NCBI GenBank assembly: GCA_002729885.1
Contig: PBUB01000021.1
Location: 410,451 to 474,450, forward strand
Direction: 5' to 3'
Source: Spirochaetaceae bacterium
GTDB taxonomy: Bacteria > Spirochaetota > Leptospiria > Leptospirales > Leptonemataceae
DNA: 64,000 nucleotides
Every line of letters begins with the position of its first letter. Position 1 is the stretch's first letter. The notes beneath the pieces were generated by a model. That model made no database searches. It was not told where the DNA came from and saw nothing but the letters and a program-made list of their open reading frames with translations. The position numbers were made by a program, and so were the translations under genes. Below, piece after piece: positions 17,393 through 26,073 of this stretch.

Positions 17393-19242
17393 AACTGGAA
17401 GAATTTTTAGAACGTTACCCATGGTCCCGATGGGATGTGGATCCGCGAAAAGAACGTATTGTGGAAAGTCTCTGGGTGTTTCCCCTGGAAGTTAGTCGCG
17501 AGGATTTCTGGCCCTATATTGCGGACACGTCCAGAACCAACAGCCTGCTGGGACTGCCAGAGATGAAATTCGAGGAAAAGCAGGGACAGCTATTCGGAAG
17601 CGCAAAATACGCTGGAATCCTGCACGAATGGGAAGAGGTGCCCTGGCAGTGGAGAAAGCCAGAAGAGCTAATTTCGGTGCGGATTTATTCTAAAGGGCTG
17701 GGCCGGATGGTTCGCGGTATCTTCTATCTGGAAGAGGATGGAGAATCCAGAACCAATGCTCACATATACTTTGGCTGGGTCACTTCCAGTCTGTTTGGAT
17801 CGATATTTCTGGGGATCGGCACAAAGAGAATGAAGTCCGGATTCCAGAAGGTACTCAAACAGTATGAATCGGAAATCAAATCGGGGAAGGGTAAATCGGC
17901 TTTATCATTCTCGAACATTGAAAAGCCAGTGATGGAACTGGAAGATAAAGCAAGAGCTATAGTCGATCAAACTCGAAAGGTATGGCATGATCAGAAGATT
18001 CCTTCGGAAATCTCAGAAGCACTGGTAAGTATCATTACTCGCTGGGATGATGTAGATCTCTATCGCATTCGCCCCATGGCGCTGGCCCGCCAAATGAATC
18101 TGGACAGTCGGCAGTTGTTGCGAGCGTTTCTGTATGGATGTCAGACCGGCCTTTTTAATCTAACCTGGGACGTGATCTGTCCGCACTGCCGAGGGGTTCG
18201 AGAAGAAAAAGGCAGTCTGATGAAGCTGGATGCCCGAGGCAGCTGCGATGTCTGTCAAATTGATTTTGATGCCACCGGCGAAGAAAGTCTGGAGATTACG
18301 TTTCATGTAAGTCCCTCGGTTCGAAATGTCAAAAAGCAATTCTTCTGCAGCGCAGAGCCGGCGCGAAAACCACATATTGTACTTCAGGACCGTCTAATTC
18401 CGGGAGAAGAGCACAACGTGGTTATTCAGCTGGAAGAAGGGCGTTATCGTGCCAGATTGCAGGGAAGTCAGTCTTTCTTCTGGCTACAGTCCAATTCTGT
18501 TGATGGCTTGCCCCGGTTACAATGGGAAGCAGGTTCCGAGGCGGCGGACCGCTCGGTTAGCGTCGCTCCCAACCCGGTACTGGAGCTAAAAAATTCCGAC
18601 GCAAGAGCTCATACCTTTGTCATAGACCGCACCGATGCCGACAGCGAAGTGCTTCGCCCCGGAGATCTATTCGCACTGCCCGATTACCGGCATCTATACC
18701 CGGATGAGCGATTGCCCGGAGATCTAAAAATCGACATAGGAGTCCAGACCATCCTTTTTACCGACATCGTTGGCTCTTCAAAAATGTACAAGGAACTGGG
18801 TGATACAGGAGCATTTCGCAGGGTTCGGGATCATTTCGCATCCATCGGCGAAATCATCGAGTCATTTGATGGGGCCGTAATCAAAACGGTAGGGGATGCA
18901 GTCTTTGCTGTCTTTGGAAACCAACTGGATGCCTATCGAGCAGCTCTGGATCTCCGAAAGAGATTCTTGAATCCAGAATCCGAAGTTGCCATTCGAATCT
19001 CCCTGCACACCGGTCCCTGCCTTGCAGTGAATCTGGACACCGGTATAGACTATTTTGGAAATACTGTGAATTTAAGCGCGAAATTACAGGCGCTTGCGGG
19101 AGCGGGTCAGATCGCATTCACCGGCGCCGCTCTGGAGAATTCGCTGGTAAGAGATGAATTTCGCAGGGTGGGACTAAAACCACAGGAAGTCAGTCTTCCA
19201 GAGTCCCTGGGATGGATTCCGGACAGAGTGTTCCGAGTATGA
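17389..19242 (+). CDS. Class III nucleotide cyclase with SRPBCC and DUF5939-like N-terminus
   Basis: Soluble cyclase of 617 aa. The N-terminal 160 residues look like an SRPBCC ligand-binding domain; residues about 195-420 resemble the DUF5939 region found in front of cyclases and hold a four-cysteine zinc-ribbon pattern (CPHC then CDVC). The cyclase domain (about 445-610) has ILFTDIVGSSKMY, the substrate Lys in IKTVGDAVFAVF and DYFGNTVNLSAK. The transition-state Arg of the usual VNxxAR motif is Lys here, which may lower activity. It overlaps the transporter gene by 4 bp and precedes the photoreceptor gene by 9 nt, making it a candidate output of light sensing. Confidence 0.85.
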   Translation: MKLEEFLERYPWSRWDVDPRKERIVESLWVFPLEVSREDFWPYIADTSRTNSLLGLPEMKFEEKQGQLFGSAKYAGILHEWEEVPWQWRKPEELISVRIYSKGLGRMVRGIFYLEEDGESRTNAHIYFGWVTSSLFGSIFLGIGTKRMKSGFQKVLKQYESEIKSGKGKSALSFSNIEKPVMELEDKARAIVDQTRKVWHDQKIPSEISEALVSIITRWDDVDLYRIRPMALARQMNLDSRQLLRAFLYGCQTGLFNLTWDVICPHCRGVREEKGSLMKLDARGSCDVCQIDFDATGEESLEITFHVSPSVRNVKKQFFCSAEPARKPHIVLQDRLIPGEEHNVVIQLEEGRYRARLQGSQSFFWLQSNSVDGLPRLQWEAGSEAADRSVSVAPNPVLELKNSDARAHTFVIDRTDADSEVLRPGDLFALPDYRHLYPDERLPGDLKIDIGVQTILFTDIVGSSKMYKELGDTGAFRRVRDHFASIGEIIESFDGAVIKTVGDAVFAVFGNQLDAYRAALDLRKRFLNPESEVAIRISLHTGPCLAVNLDTGIDYFGNTVNLSAKLQALAGAGQIAFTGAALENSLVRDEFRRVGLKPQEVSLPESLGWIPDRVFRV

Positions 19243-19251
19243 GGTAGAACG

Positions 19252-20130
19252 ATGAAGTATTTGATCAAGGATTTGAGTAAACTAACCGGCTTCGATGGAG
19301 CTCGCATACGGAAATGGCAGGAGCGGTATCGCATCCTGCGTCCGGAGCGAGGTGCCAACGGTTATTGGTACTACGGAAACGAAGACTACATCGTCTTGCA
19401 GAACATGAAAAGGCTTCTGGAAAAGGGAGAAAAGCTTCAGTCGGTAGTATCCCTTGGTCGGGAATACCTTCTGGGAATGATGGGAGCGGAGGACTTTGCC
19501 GAAAGCGAAATGTCTCTTATACAGCGAATCGCCAGCAACGATTTCTCGAGCATTGAGCGAGAATTCGACGAGTTGTATCAAAGCATGCCTTTTTCCAGTT
19601 TCGTTCGCGGGCCTATTTTGAGGGCTGTAGTGCTCACCGGAAGCGCATGGGAAGCGGGCCTGCTTTCTGTGGCAGAGGAACATGCATTCTCGCGCTGGCT
19701 CTTCACTTACATTTATAGCAAGACCAGCGAACTGGGAATTCCCGCAGAACCAGTATGGCTGGTATGTGTATTTCCCGGTGATCCGCACGAACTCGGCGCA
19801 CTGATGCATTACGCATTGCTGATCTCGAAAAAGGTTCCTGCTAAATATGCAGGAACGCTATCAATAGAACACATTGTAGATGAATTGAAGCGAAACAGTT
19901 ATCGAAATCTGAGCCTGTCCATGGTAATGCCTCAGTCTCCTGAGAAAATCGAAAGCATTCGAACCCGAATACTGGAGAAAAGCGGGGTGCAGAAGGTTCT
20001 AATCGGGGGAAGGGGATATCGCGCATCCTATTCCCCGGATGAAGATGATACCAGTTTGCAGTATTGCGAACCCCCGGTGATCAACAAGAGGCGTAAAAAT
20101 GCCCTGGAAGAAATCAAAAAGCAAATCTAG
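19252..20130 (+). CDS. litR: CarH/LitR-type B12-binding photoreceptor repressor (MerR family)
   Basis: Predicted light-responsive repressor, 292 aa. The N-terminus is a MerR winged helix (LSKLTGFDGARIRKWQERY). A helical domain carries W133 with nine residues before E143-H144, the Wx9EH signature that caps adenosylcobalamin in CarH/LitR. The C-terminal Rossmann domain has the lower cobalt ligand motif DPHELG (His179, DxHxxG). Known family members bind DNA as dark tetramers with AdoCbl and fall apart when light breaks the Co-C bond. The residue after W133 is Glu, where Thermus CarH (from memory) has the His that ligates cobalt after illumination. It sits inside the operon it probably controls. 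Confidence 0.88.
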   Translation: MKYLIKDLSKLTGFDGARIRKWQERYRILRPERGANGYWYYGNEDYIVLQNMKRLLEKGEKLQSVVSLGREYLLGMMGAEDFAESEMSLIQRIASNDFSSIEREFDELYQSMPFSSFVRGPILRAVVLTGSAWEAGLLSVAEEHAFSRWLFTYIYSKTSELGIPAEPVWLVCVFPGDPHELGALMHYALLISKKVPAKYAGTLSIEHIVDELKRNSYRNLSLSMVMPQSPEKIESIRTRILEKSGVQKVLIGGRGYRASYSPDEDDTSLQYCEPPVINKRRKNALEEIKKQI

Positions 20131-20171
20131 TGACGCTAATCGGCAAACTCTAAAAAGCTAAGAGGGAAAGA

Positions 20172-21455
20172 ATGAAGATAGGAATCGTAGGGAGTGGAAT
20201 ATCTGGTCTGGGTGCCGCGTATCATTTGAAAACAAGATACGGTCACGATGTAGAGATTTTTGAAAAGAATAACTACGTGGGCGGACATACCAATACAATT
20301 CCGCTGGATGAGGATGGAACTCCAGTGGCGGTGGATACTGGATTCATCGTTTTTAATAACAATACCTATCCAGAGCTTATTAAGTTGTTTCAGGAACTGG
20401 AAGTGGAGTCCCAGGAAGGTGACATGTCATTCAGCGTCTGGAATCTGCGTAATGGACTTCAATGGAGTGGCATCGGAATGAAAGGATTGTTCGCTCAAAA
20501 GCGAAATATTCTGAACCCTGCATTTCTGGGAATGCTCACTCAGGCGAAACGATTCTTTAGAGAAGCTGCCAGCGAAATCGATTATCTCGATCCAGATCTA
20601 TCCATTGGGCAATACCTGCACGACAGAGGGTATTCTAAGTACTTCTGCGATAACTTTGTAGTTCCCATGGCATCCGCAGTGTGGTCCACCCCCATGAAGG
20701 AAATGCTGGATTTCCCGGCCGGCTCCCTGCTTCGTTTTTTTAAGAATCATGGAATGCTGGATATAGAGCAAACCGTGGTATGGAGAACTCTTCTGGGAGG
20801 CTCCTGGAATTATGTAAAGGCCATTCGTCAGAAGCTGGATCTAGCGATTCATACCAGTCAGCCCACCAGAGAGGTCCGTAGAAGCAGCCGTGGGGCCACC
20901 ATCGTAACCGAAAATGGCGAGTATGAGTTCGATGCTGTGCTTATGGCCTGTCATTCAGATCAGACACTGAGACTTTATCGGGATATGCCCGAGGAGCATC
21001 GAAACATAATGCAGCTCTTCAAGTATCAGAAGAACCAGGCAATACTTCATAGCGACGAAAGCTCTATGCCAGGTAAGCGAAATGCCTGGGCCTCCTGGAA
21101 TTTCAAAGTAACGGACGACGAAAGAACCTGTACTGTCTACTGGATGAACAAGCTTCAAAATTTGTACAAACAGGGCGCAAAGAGGAATTACTTTGTTTCC
21201 ATCAATGAATTCCAGAACCTGGACGAAAGCAAGATCCATCGGATTATCGATTATGAGCATCCCCTGTTTGATGTCCAGGCTGTGAAGAATCAGAAGGAGC
21301 TACTTCGCATCAATCAAGAGGGCCCTGTGCATTACTGCGGTGCCTATTTTCGCTACGGTTTCCACGAGGATGGTCTGTGGTCCGGATTGCAGGCCGCCCG
21401 GTCACTGGATGAAAGGCTTCAGAAGTCTGCGGCACTGGCCGGCCAGGAAAGGTAG
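20172..21455 (+). CDS. FAD-dependent amine oxidase-like/desaturase-like oxidoreductase
   Basis: Flavoprotein of 427 aa with an N-terminal dinucleotide fold IGIVGSGISGLGAAYHL followed by the acidic strand end VEIFEKNNYVGGHTNT, and a C-terminal FAD-contact region near YCGAYFRYGFHEDG. This family is repeatedly found next to DUF1365 and CFA-like genes. In that setting it is thought to act on phospholipid acyl chains or protect from singlet oxygen; the precise reaction is not assigned here. It has a good ribosome binding site (gagggaaagaatg) and lies 41 nt after the photoreceptor gene. Confidence 0.85.
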   Translation: MKIGIVGSGISGLGAAYHLKTRYGHDVEIFEKNNYVGGHTNTIPLDEDGTPVAVDTGFIVFNNNTYPELIKLFQELEVESQEGDMSFSVWNLRNGLQWSGIGMKGLFAQKRNILNPAFLGMLTQAKRFFREAASEIDYLDPDLSIGQYLHDRGYSKYFCDNFVVPMASAVWSTPMKEMLDFPAGSLLRFFKNHGMLDIEQTVVWRTLLGGSWNYVKAIRQKLDLAIHTSQPTREVRRSSRGATIVTENGEYEFDAVLMACHSDQTLRLYRDMPEEHRNIMQLFKYQKNQAILHSDESSMPGKRNAWASWNFKVTDDERTCTVYWMNKLQNLYKQGAKRNYFVSINEFQNLDESKIHRIIDYEHPLFDVQAVKNQKELLRINQEGPVHYCGAYFRYGFHEDGLWSGLQAARSLDERLQKSAALAGQER

Positions 21456-21526
21456 GAGTTAGCGCCCTCATTTCTTATCGGAGTTTTCAGCCCTGGAAGA
21501 GCGGTATTGATTTAATCCAAGATTCT

Positions 21527-22474
21527 ATGTCAGAGAGTAGTCTAAATAGTTCGATGTACCGGGTTCAGGTGTATCATCGCCGGCTGCAGTTGGCCAATCA
21601 TGAGTTTCGCACCGGCATGTATACATGGTATCTGAACCTGGATGAACTTCCGTACCTTTCCAGAAGGCATCCATGGCTTCTGGGAATCAATCGGCCTGGT
21701 ATATATACGTTCAGAGACTCAGACCACTTTAGATTCTGGAGCGATGAACGGAAGGTTGCCGAAGGCGGAGAGTTTACGAAGGACGCGGAGAACGCGAAGA
21801 CTACCAAGACCATCAAGACCGGTGAAGACTCGCATGCCCCGGAGCCCGGGGACGCAGGTTCCGGGGGCAGCAGCGTTCGATACTGGCTGAACCGTTACTT
21901 TCAGGAAAAGGGTCAGCCAGTTCCGGCAGCCGTCTATCTACTTACAAATCTAAGGTATCTGGGATATGGATTCAATCCGGTGAGTTTCTATTTCGCCCTG
22001 GATGAATCGGGCCGATTGTATGCCATTCTCGCGGAAGTGAACAATACATTTGGAGAGCAAAAGCCGTATTTGATTGTTCTGGATCGGCCGGTGAGCGAAT
22101 CAGATAACAAAAGGATCTTCGCCCGGGCCTGGAAGAATTTTTATGTATCCCCATTTATTGATCGGGACCGGGAATTTCACTTTCGTATGAAGCTTCCTTC
22201 GGAAAAGCTAAGTCTGGGAATAGATACCTACGATGGTATAAATCCGGTGCTTCGCGCAGCTTATTCCGGGACAAGAATACAATTATCGCGTTCCACTATG
22301 TTACGTCAGATGGTGCGATTCCCATTTGTAACCATCAAAGTCATCGCTTTGATTCACTGGCATGCGCTTTTGCTGTTCCTAAAGAAGGTGCCCTTTTTCG
22401 GTAAAGAGGCTACCGACGCAATAATACAAAAAGAAGAACATAAAAGAAAAGAGGTTACCAATGCTGCGGTCTAA
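21527..22474 (+). CDS. DUF1365 family protein
   Basis: Protein of 315 aa recognised by its start (YRVQVYHRRLQLANHEF) and the core segment LTNLRYLGYGFNPVSFYF. The family is of unknown biochemical function and is almost always linked to an FAD oxidoreductase and a CFA-like methyltransferase, as here. A hydrophilic insert of about 40 residues (EFTKDAENAKTTKTIKTGED region) interrupts the usual N-terminal part. The last 14 bp overlap the next gene, so production is likely coupled to the methyltransferase. Confidence 0.87.
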   Translation: MSESSLNSSMYRVQVYHRRLQLANHEFRTGMYTWYLNLDELPYLSRRHPWLLGINRPGIYTFRDSDHFRFWSDERKVAEGGEFTKDAENAKTTKTIKTGEDSHAPEPGDAGSGGSSVRYWLNRYFQEKGQPVPAAVYLLTNLRYLGYGFNPVSFYFALDESGRLYAILAEVNNTFGEQKPYLIVLDRPVSESDNKRIFARAWKNFYVSPFIDRDREFHFRMKLPSEKLSLGIDTYDGINPVLRAAYSGTRIQLSRSTMLRQMVRFPFVTIKVIALIHWHALLLFLKKVPFFGKEATDAIIQKEEHKRKEVTNAAV

Positions 22475-23753
22475 ACAAAGTACCATCTCCCCCTTAAAAG
22501 AATCCAGGCGAAAACTGGAGAGCATTCAGAATTATCCCCGTGGATTCTATCAAAAGGCTTTCCATCGTGTGATGTCCGAGGCAACGAATGGAAGGCTAAA
22601 CCTGGTAATCGGCGAGGGAACTCATTCCTACGGAGACCTGGAAAGCTCCGATGTTGTGGAGCTTAAAGTACTGGATGAAAGATTTTTCAAACATGCAGTG
22701 CTTCATGGAGACATCGGTTTCGGTGAGACCTACGTAGAAAAACTATGGGACAGCGATGACCTTCTGGGAGTGCTCCGATGGTTTCTGGCCAACGGAGAGT
22801 CCAATCCCACTTTTGCCCAGAGTGCCGCAAAGAGTCTGGTGGTAGGCGGACTGAACTTTGTGGATCGCATTGCTCATGCATTTCGCAAGAATACAAAGGA
22901 AGGGAGCCTCAGAAATATTAGCTACCATTACGATATTTCCAACGACCTGTACAGACTGATGCTGGATCCTACCATGGCCTATTCCTCCGGTAAGTACTCA
23001 GAAGGTATCAATGATTTAAAAGCAGCCCAGGAAAAGAAATATGAGACGATTTGTAGAAAACTGGCGCTCAAGCCGGATCTTGAGCTTCTGGAAGTAGGCT
23101 CAGGATGGGGCGGATTTGCAACCTACGCAGCGAGACATTATGGATGTCGAGTCACTACGGTAACTATTTCCAAACAGCAATTCGATTATACCAGAGAACT
23201 GATTCAGTCCGAGGGACTGGAGGATCGAGTGCAGGTGCTTCTCCAGGATTATAGAGACATTGAAGGTCAGTATGATCGAATCGTAAGTATTGAAATGGTA
23301 GAAGCTCTAGGACTTGAATACCATGATACCTTCTTCAAGAAGATGAACTCCCTGCTTCGGGAAAAAGGGATCATGTTGATTCAGTGTATCACATTTCCGG
23401 AGAGCTCCTATGAAAGGTATTTGAGAAGCATCGACTGGATCGCCAAACATATATTTCCGGGTTCTCTGCTACTTTCCCAGTTTGAAGTGATGAAATCGTT
23501 GAAACGAGTAACGGATCTGAATATTTACAGCATTGAAAGCCTGGGACTGAGCTATGCCCGGACTTTAAACGCCTGGGCCCAGCGGTTCAATGCAAATCTG
23601 GAAAGGGTTCGGGCCCTGGGTTTTGATGAAACCTTTATCAGGCTCTGGAATTACTATCTGGCCTATTGCGAAGTGGGATTTGCCAGTCGCTATATCAACG
23701 ATGTGCACATAGTATTCTCCAGATCTCAGAATACGGAGCTCCCGGACGGTTAA
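22461..23753 (+). CDS. Cyclopropane fatty acid synthase family methyltransferase
   Basis: SAM-dependent enzyme of 430 aa acting on unsaturated phospholipid chains in the known family. The SAM site LEVGSGWGGFATYAA, the SNDLYRLMLDPTMAYS-type substrate region and EMVEALGLEYH are all recognisable. It may form cyclopropane or methylated (possibly furan precursor) fatty acids; gene context with DUF1365 and the FAD protein favours a light or oxidative stress lipid role. The start codon lies 14 bp inside the DUF1365 gene. It is the second CFA-like methyltransferase at this locus. Confidence 0.9.
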   Translation: MLRSKQSTISPLKESRRKLESIQNYPRGFYQKAFHRVMSEATNGRLNLVIGEGTHSYGDLESSDVVELKVLDERFFKHAVLHGDIGFGETYVEKLWDSDDLLGVLRWFLANGESNPTFAQSAAKSLVVGGLNFVDRIAHAFRKNTKEGSLRNISYHYDISNDLYRLMLDPTMAYSSGKYSEGINDLKAAQEKKYETICRKLALKPDLELLEVGSGWGGFATYAARHYGCRVTTVTISKQQFDYTRELIQSEGLEDRVQVLLQDYRDIEGQYDRIVSIEMVEALGLEYHDTFFKKMNSLLREKGIMLIQCITFPESSYERYLRSIDWIAKHIFPGSLLLSQFEVMKSLKRVTDLNIYSIESLGLSYARTLNAWAQRFNANLERVRALGFDETFIRLWNYYLAYCEVGFASRYINDVHIVFSRSQNTELPDG

Positions 23754-23774
23754 ATCGGGAAACAGGAGGTTCTT

Positions 23775-24026
23775 ATGTCGGAAGAAATGGATCAGGAAAC
23801 GTTAATCCGGAGCATGGACTCGCAGCTTATCACTTTATATGGAGAGAAGGAATTGCTTCTCAATGAAGTGGGCGTATGCGATGCGGCGGAATTGATTTCG
23901 TTGATCAAAAGTATGGAAGCTCAGCTGGCGGATCTATATGCGGATCGCGAAAATGCCATCATTATCGACGGAAACCGAATCACAATATCCGGACCAAAGA
24001 AAATCTTTGTTCGAAAGAGCAAGTAA
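23775..24026 (+). CDS. 83-aa unknown with duplicated helix and beta-hairpin tail
   Basis: I do not recognise the family. The protein contains two copies of one helical unit: IRSMDSQLITLYGEKE and IKSMEAQLADLYADRE. These are followed by a short strand-rich tail, IIIDGNRITISGPKKIFVRK. That tail closely matches the end of the 168-aa protein encoded after the ligase gene. It has a strong ribosome binding site (acaggaggttcttatg) and lies directly upstream of PYP. A structural partner or dimerisation module for the photoreceptor is an attractive guess, without direct evidence. Confidence 0.75.
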   Translation: MSEEMDQETLIRSMDSQLITLYGEKELLLNEVGVCDAAELISLIKSMEAQLADLYADRENAIIIDGNRITISGPKKIFVRKSK

Positions 24027-24084
24027 TCATCAGAGCAAGTAATCATCTGAATTCGAAAGGGAATTCGCACAGAAGGAGTAAGAA

Positions 24085-24513
24085 ATGAGCGAAGCGATTA
24101 TGAAAAAAATCCAGGAGCAGGCAGCTTACTGGGCCCAGAGCAGCGCAAGGTTCGTAGACGATGCAGTTGTCGAAGGTATTGCCAGTTATGAAAGGGGCAA
24201 GATCGATGAACTGCAGCACGGTGTAATCAAACTGGATGACGAAGGAAAGGTTCTGATATTCAACAAATATGAATCGGAGAAATCCGGAGTTCCCGTTTCT
24301 GAAGCCGAAGGTAAATTGTTTTTCAGCCAGGTGGCGCCCTGTACCAACAATGCCATATTCCTGGGATCTTTCCAGAAAGGTGTATCGGAGGGAAAAATGG
24401 ATTTGATCTTCCCCTATACGTTCACTTACAAGATGAAGCCTACTCCAGTAAAGGTTCATCTGTATCGCAAGGAAGGAACAAAGGATAACTGGGTCTTTAT
24501 TAAGTGGAGCTAA
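24085..24513 (+). CDS. pyp: Photoactive yellow protein (blue-light receptor)
   Basis: PAS-fold photoreceptor that binds p-coumarate through a thioester. From Gly38 the 142-aa product aligns without gaps to Halorhodospira PYP (offset +17) through to the last residue. Chromophore Cys86 (=Cys69) sits in QVAPCTNN, Glu63 (=Glu46), Phe113 (=Phe96) and Met117 (=Met100, in TYKMKPTPVKVH) are kept. Differences: Phe59 at Tyr42, Ser67 at Thr50 and Val69 at Arg52. Loss of the Tyr42 hydroxyl would remove a hydrogen bond to the phenolate and probably shift colour or photocycle. The ribosome binding site is good (agaaggagtaagaaatg). Genes for making and activating the chromophore follow immediately. The N-terminal cap is 17 residues longer than usual and unlike known ones. 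Confidence 0.95.
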   Translation: MSEAIMKKIQEQAAYWAQSSARFVDDAVVEGIASYERGKIDELQHGVIKLDDEGKVLIFNKYESEKSGVPVSEAEGKLFFSQVAPCTNNAIFLGSFQKGVSEGKMDLIFPYTFTYKMKPTPVKVHLYRKEGTKDNWVFIKWS

Positions 24514-24522
24514 TGTAAGTTA

Positions 24523-26073
24523 GTGGATTCAGACCAGATCTGGAAATCCCTGTTCTACAGGCGCCTCAAAGGGCAGCCCGAGCCATTGTTTCTATTTCCG
24601 GAGCAGATGGTTTCGGCTGCTGCTCTCTGGATGGGCATACGTCTATGGATGCAACGCTGGAAACAGGGAGGGCCGCTGGTTTTCTGCGCCACCGGCTCAG
24701 GACCGGAATATCTGGAGGTACTTCTGGCTACCATGATGAGGGACGGAACCTTCATCGCAGGCCATCCTGAGAAAGGCAGCGAGCAAGTTTTACAAGAGGT
24801 ATTGCAGTGGCAGCCAGATTATGTAGTGCTGAATCGAAAATCCGCCATCGACATTCCCGGGTATCGAGAATGCAGCGAGGTTAACGAACATCGAAATGCC
24901 ATCCTCCTCGGGCGAATCCACGGTTACGATGACATCCTGGAAGGCCATCCTCTGCGAAAGCTGCCCAATAGCTCTCGCAGACTGATACTTTCCACTTCAG
25001 GTACCAGTGGTGGAGCTTCCAAATGGGCTGTTCTATCTGACGGAAATCTATTATCGGTGCTCAGAACCCATATTCCCAGGTTAAACATGCGAAATGCCAC
25101 GGTTCACAGTGTATTGCCCTGGAACCATGCTTTTGGTTTAATTATGGACCTTCTGCCTGCAATACTGGTGGCGCGAACGGTCATCAAAGACGAGCCGGGA
25201 GATGCACGGCGATTCGCTGCCCTTCAAGAAAGGTTTTCCATAAATTATGTTAGTGCCGTTCCTGCTCTATTTGAACGCTGGATCCAGAACTTGAGACTGC
25301 AGCCATTGCTGTCTGCATTTCAGGGAGGTCTGATAGGAGGAGCCCCCATAGGTGATTCACTGAGCGAAACTCTTCGCGGCACCGCCTTCAGGGTAGGCTA
25401 CGGTCAGACAGAGGCCAGTCCGGGAATTACTCTGGGAAAACCCGGGGAGTTTCGATCTGGATTTATTGGGTCTCCGTTGGGATGCGAAGTCCAAATTCAG
25501 GATGGGACCTTGCGATACAGAGGTGCCAATGTATGCACAGCGACGGTGAGAACTGATTTTCACGGCTCTAACTTCGGATCCTCCCGAGCGTTGATGGAAG
25601 ATTCACTGCATCTTCTGGATGAGGCCCTGGTTCTGCGCGAGTCCGGTCAGTGGCAGGATACCGGTGACATCGTGGAAGGCTGCGAGAATGGATTTCTTTA
25701 TCTGGGACGGGCCGACCATAATTTTAAACTCTCCAATGGCAGGTTTCTGGATGCCGTGCGATGGGAGCACAGTATAGAGCGAAGCACCGGATTGCCGTGC
25801 TACATTTTGCCGGACCGGGGCGGTATGGAGCTATCTCTGGTAGTGGATGGCCCCGGGCAGTCCCGCGATCCTGAGCGGAATGAAAACAATGCATTCTATG
25901 AAGGCATGGAGAATCTAGTTCGCAAGCAATTGGGTGGGTTACAGGAATATATCAGGAACATTCGCTTTTTGCATCGAGATGATTTACCGCTAAACGGTAA
26001 GGGTCTGGTAATCCGAACGAAACTTGCGGAAACAAAAACAGAAAAAAGCCTGGGAGCAGAAAGCCATGTCTGA
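24523..26073 (+). CDS. AMP-forming ligase, candidate p-coumarate-CoA ligase for PYP
   Basis: Adenylate-forming enzyme of 516 aa. The phosphate-binding loop is STSGTSGGASKWAVLS, a second core motif is GYGQTEASPG and the C-terminal catalytic Lys lies in LPLNGKGLVIRTKL. The GTG start is 9 nt after the PYP stop. In known PYP clusters a ligase of this class activates p-coumarate to the CoA thioester before it is loaded on PYP, so the context strongly suggests that role. The sequence itself does not prove substrate choice; other aryl or fatty acids remain possible. The end overlaps the next gene by 8 bp. Confidence 0.82.
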   Translation: MDSDQIWKSLFYRRLKGQPEPLFLFPEQMVSAAALWMGIRLWMQRWKQGGPLVFCATGSGPEYLEVLLATMMRDGTFIAGHPEKGSEQVLQEVLQWQPDYVVLNRKSAIDIPGYRECSEVNEHRNAILLGRIHGYDDILEGHPLRKLPNSSRRLILSTSGTSGGASKWAVLSDGNLLSVLRTHIPRLNMRNATVHSVLPWNHAFGLIMDLLPAILVARTVIKDEPGDARRFAALQERFSINYVSAVPALFERWIQNLRLQPLLSAFQGGLIGGAPIGDSLSETLRGTAFRVGYGQTEASPGITLGKPGEFRSGFIGSPLGCEVQIQDGTLRYRGANVCTATVRTDFHGSNFGSSRALMEDSLHLLDEALVLRESGQWQDTGDIVEGCENGFLYLGRADHNFKLSNGRFLDAVRWEHSIERSTGLPCYILPDRGGMELSLVVDGPGQSRDPERNENNAFYEGMENLVRKQLGGLQEYIRNIRFLHRDDLPLNGKGLVIRTKLAETKTEKSLGAESHV

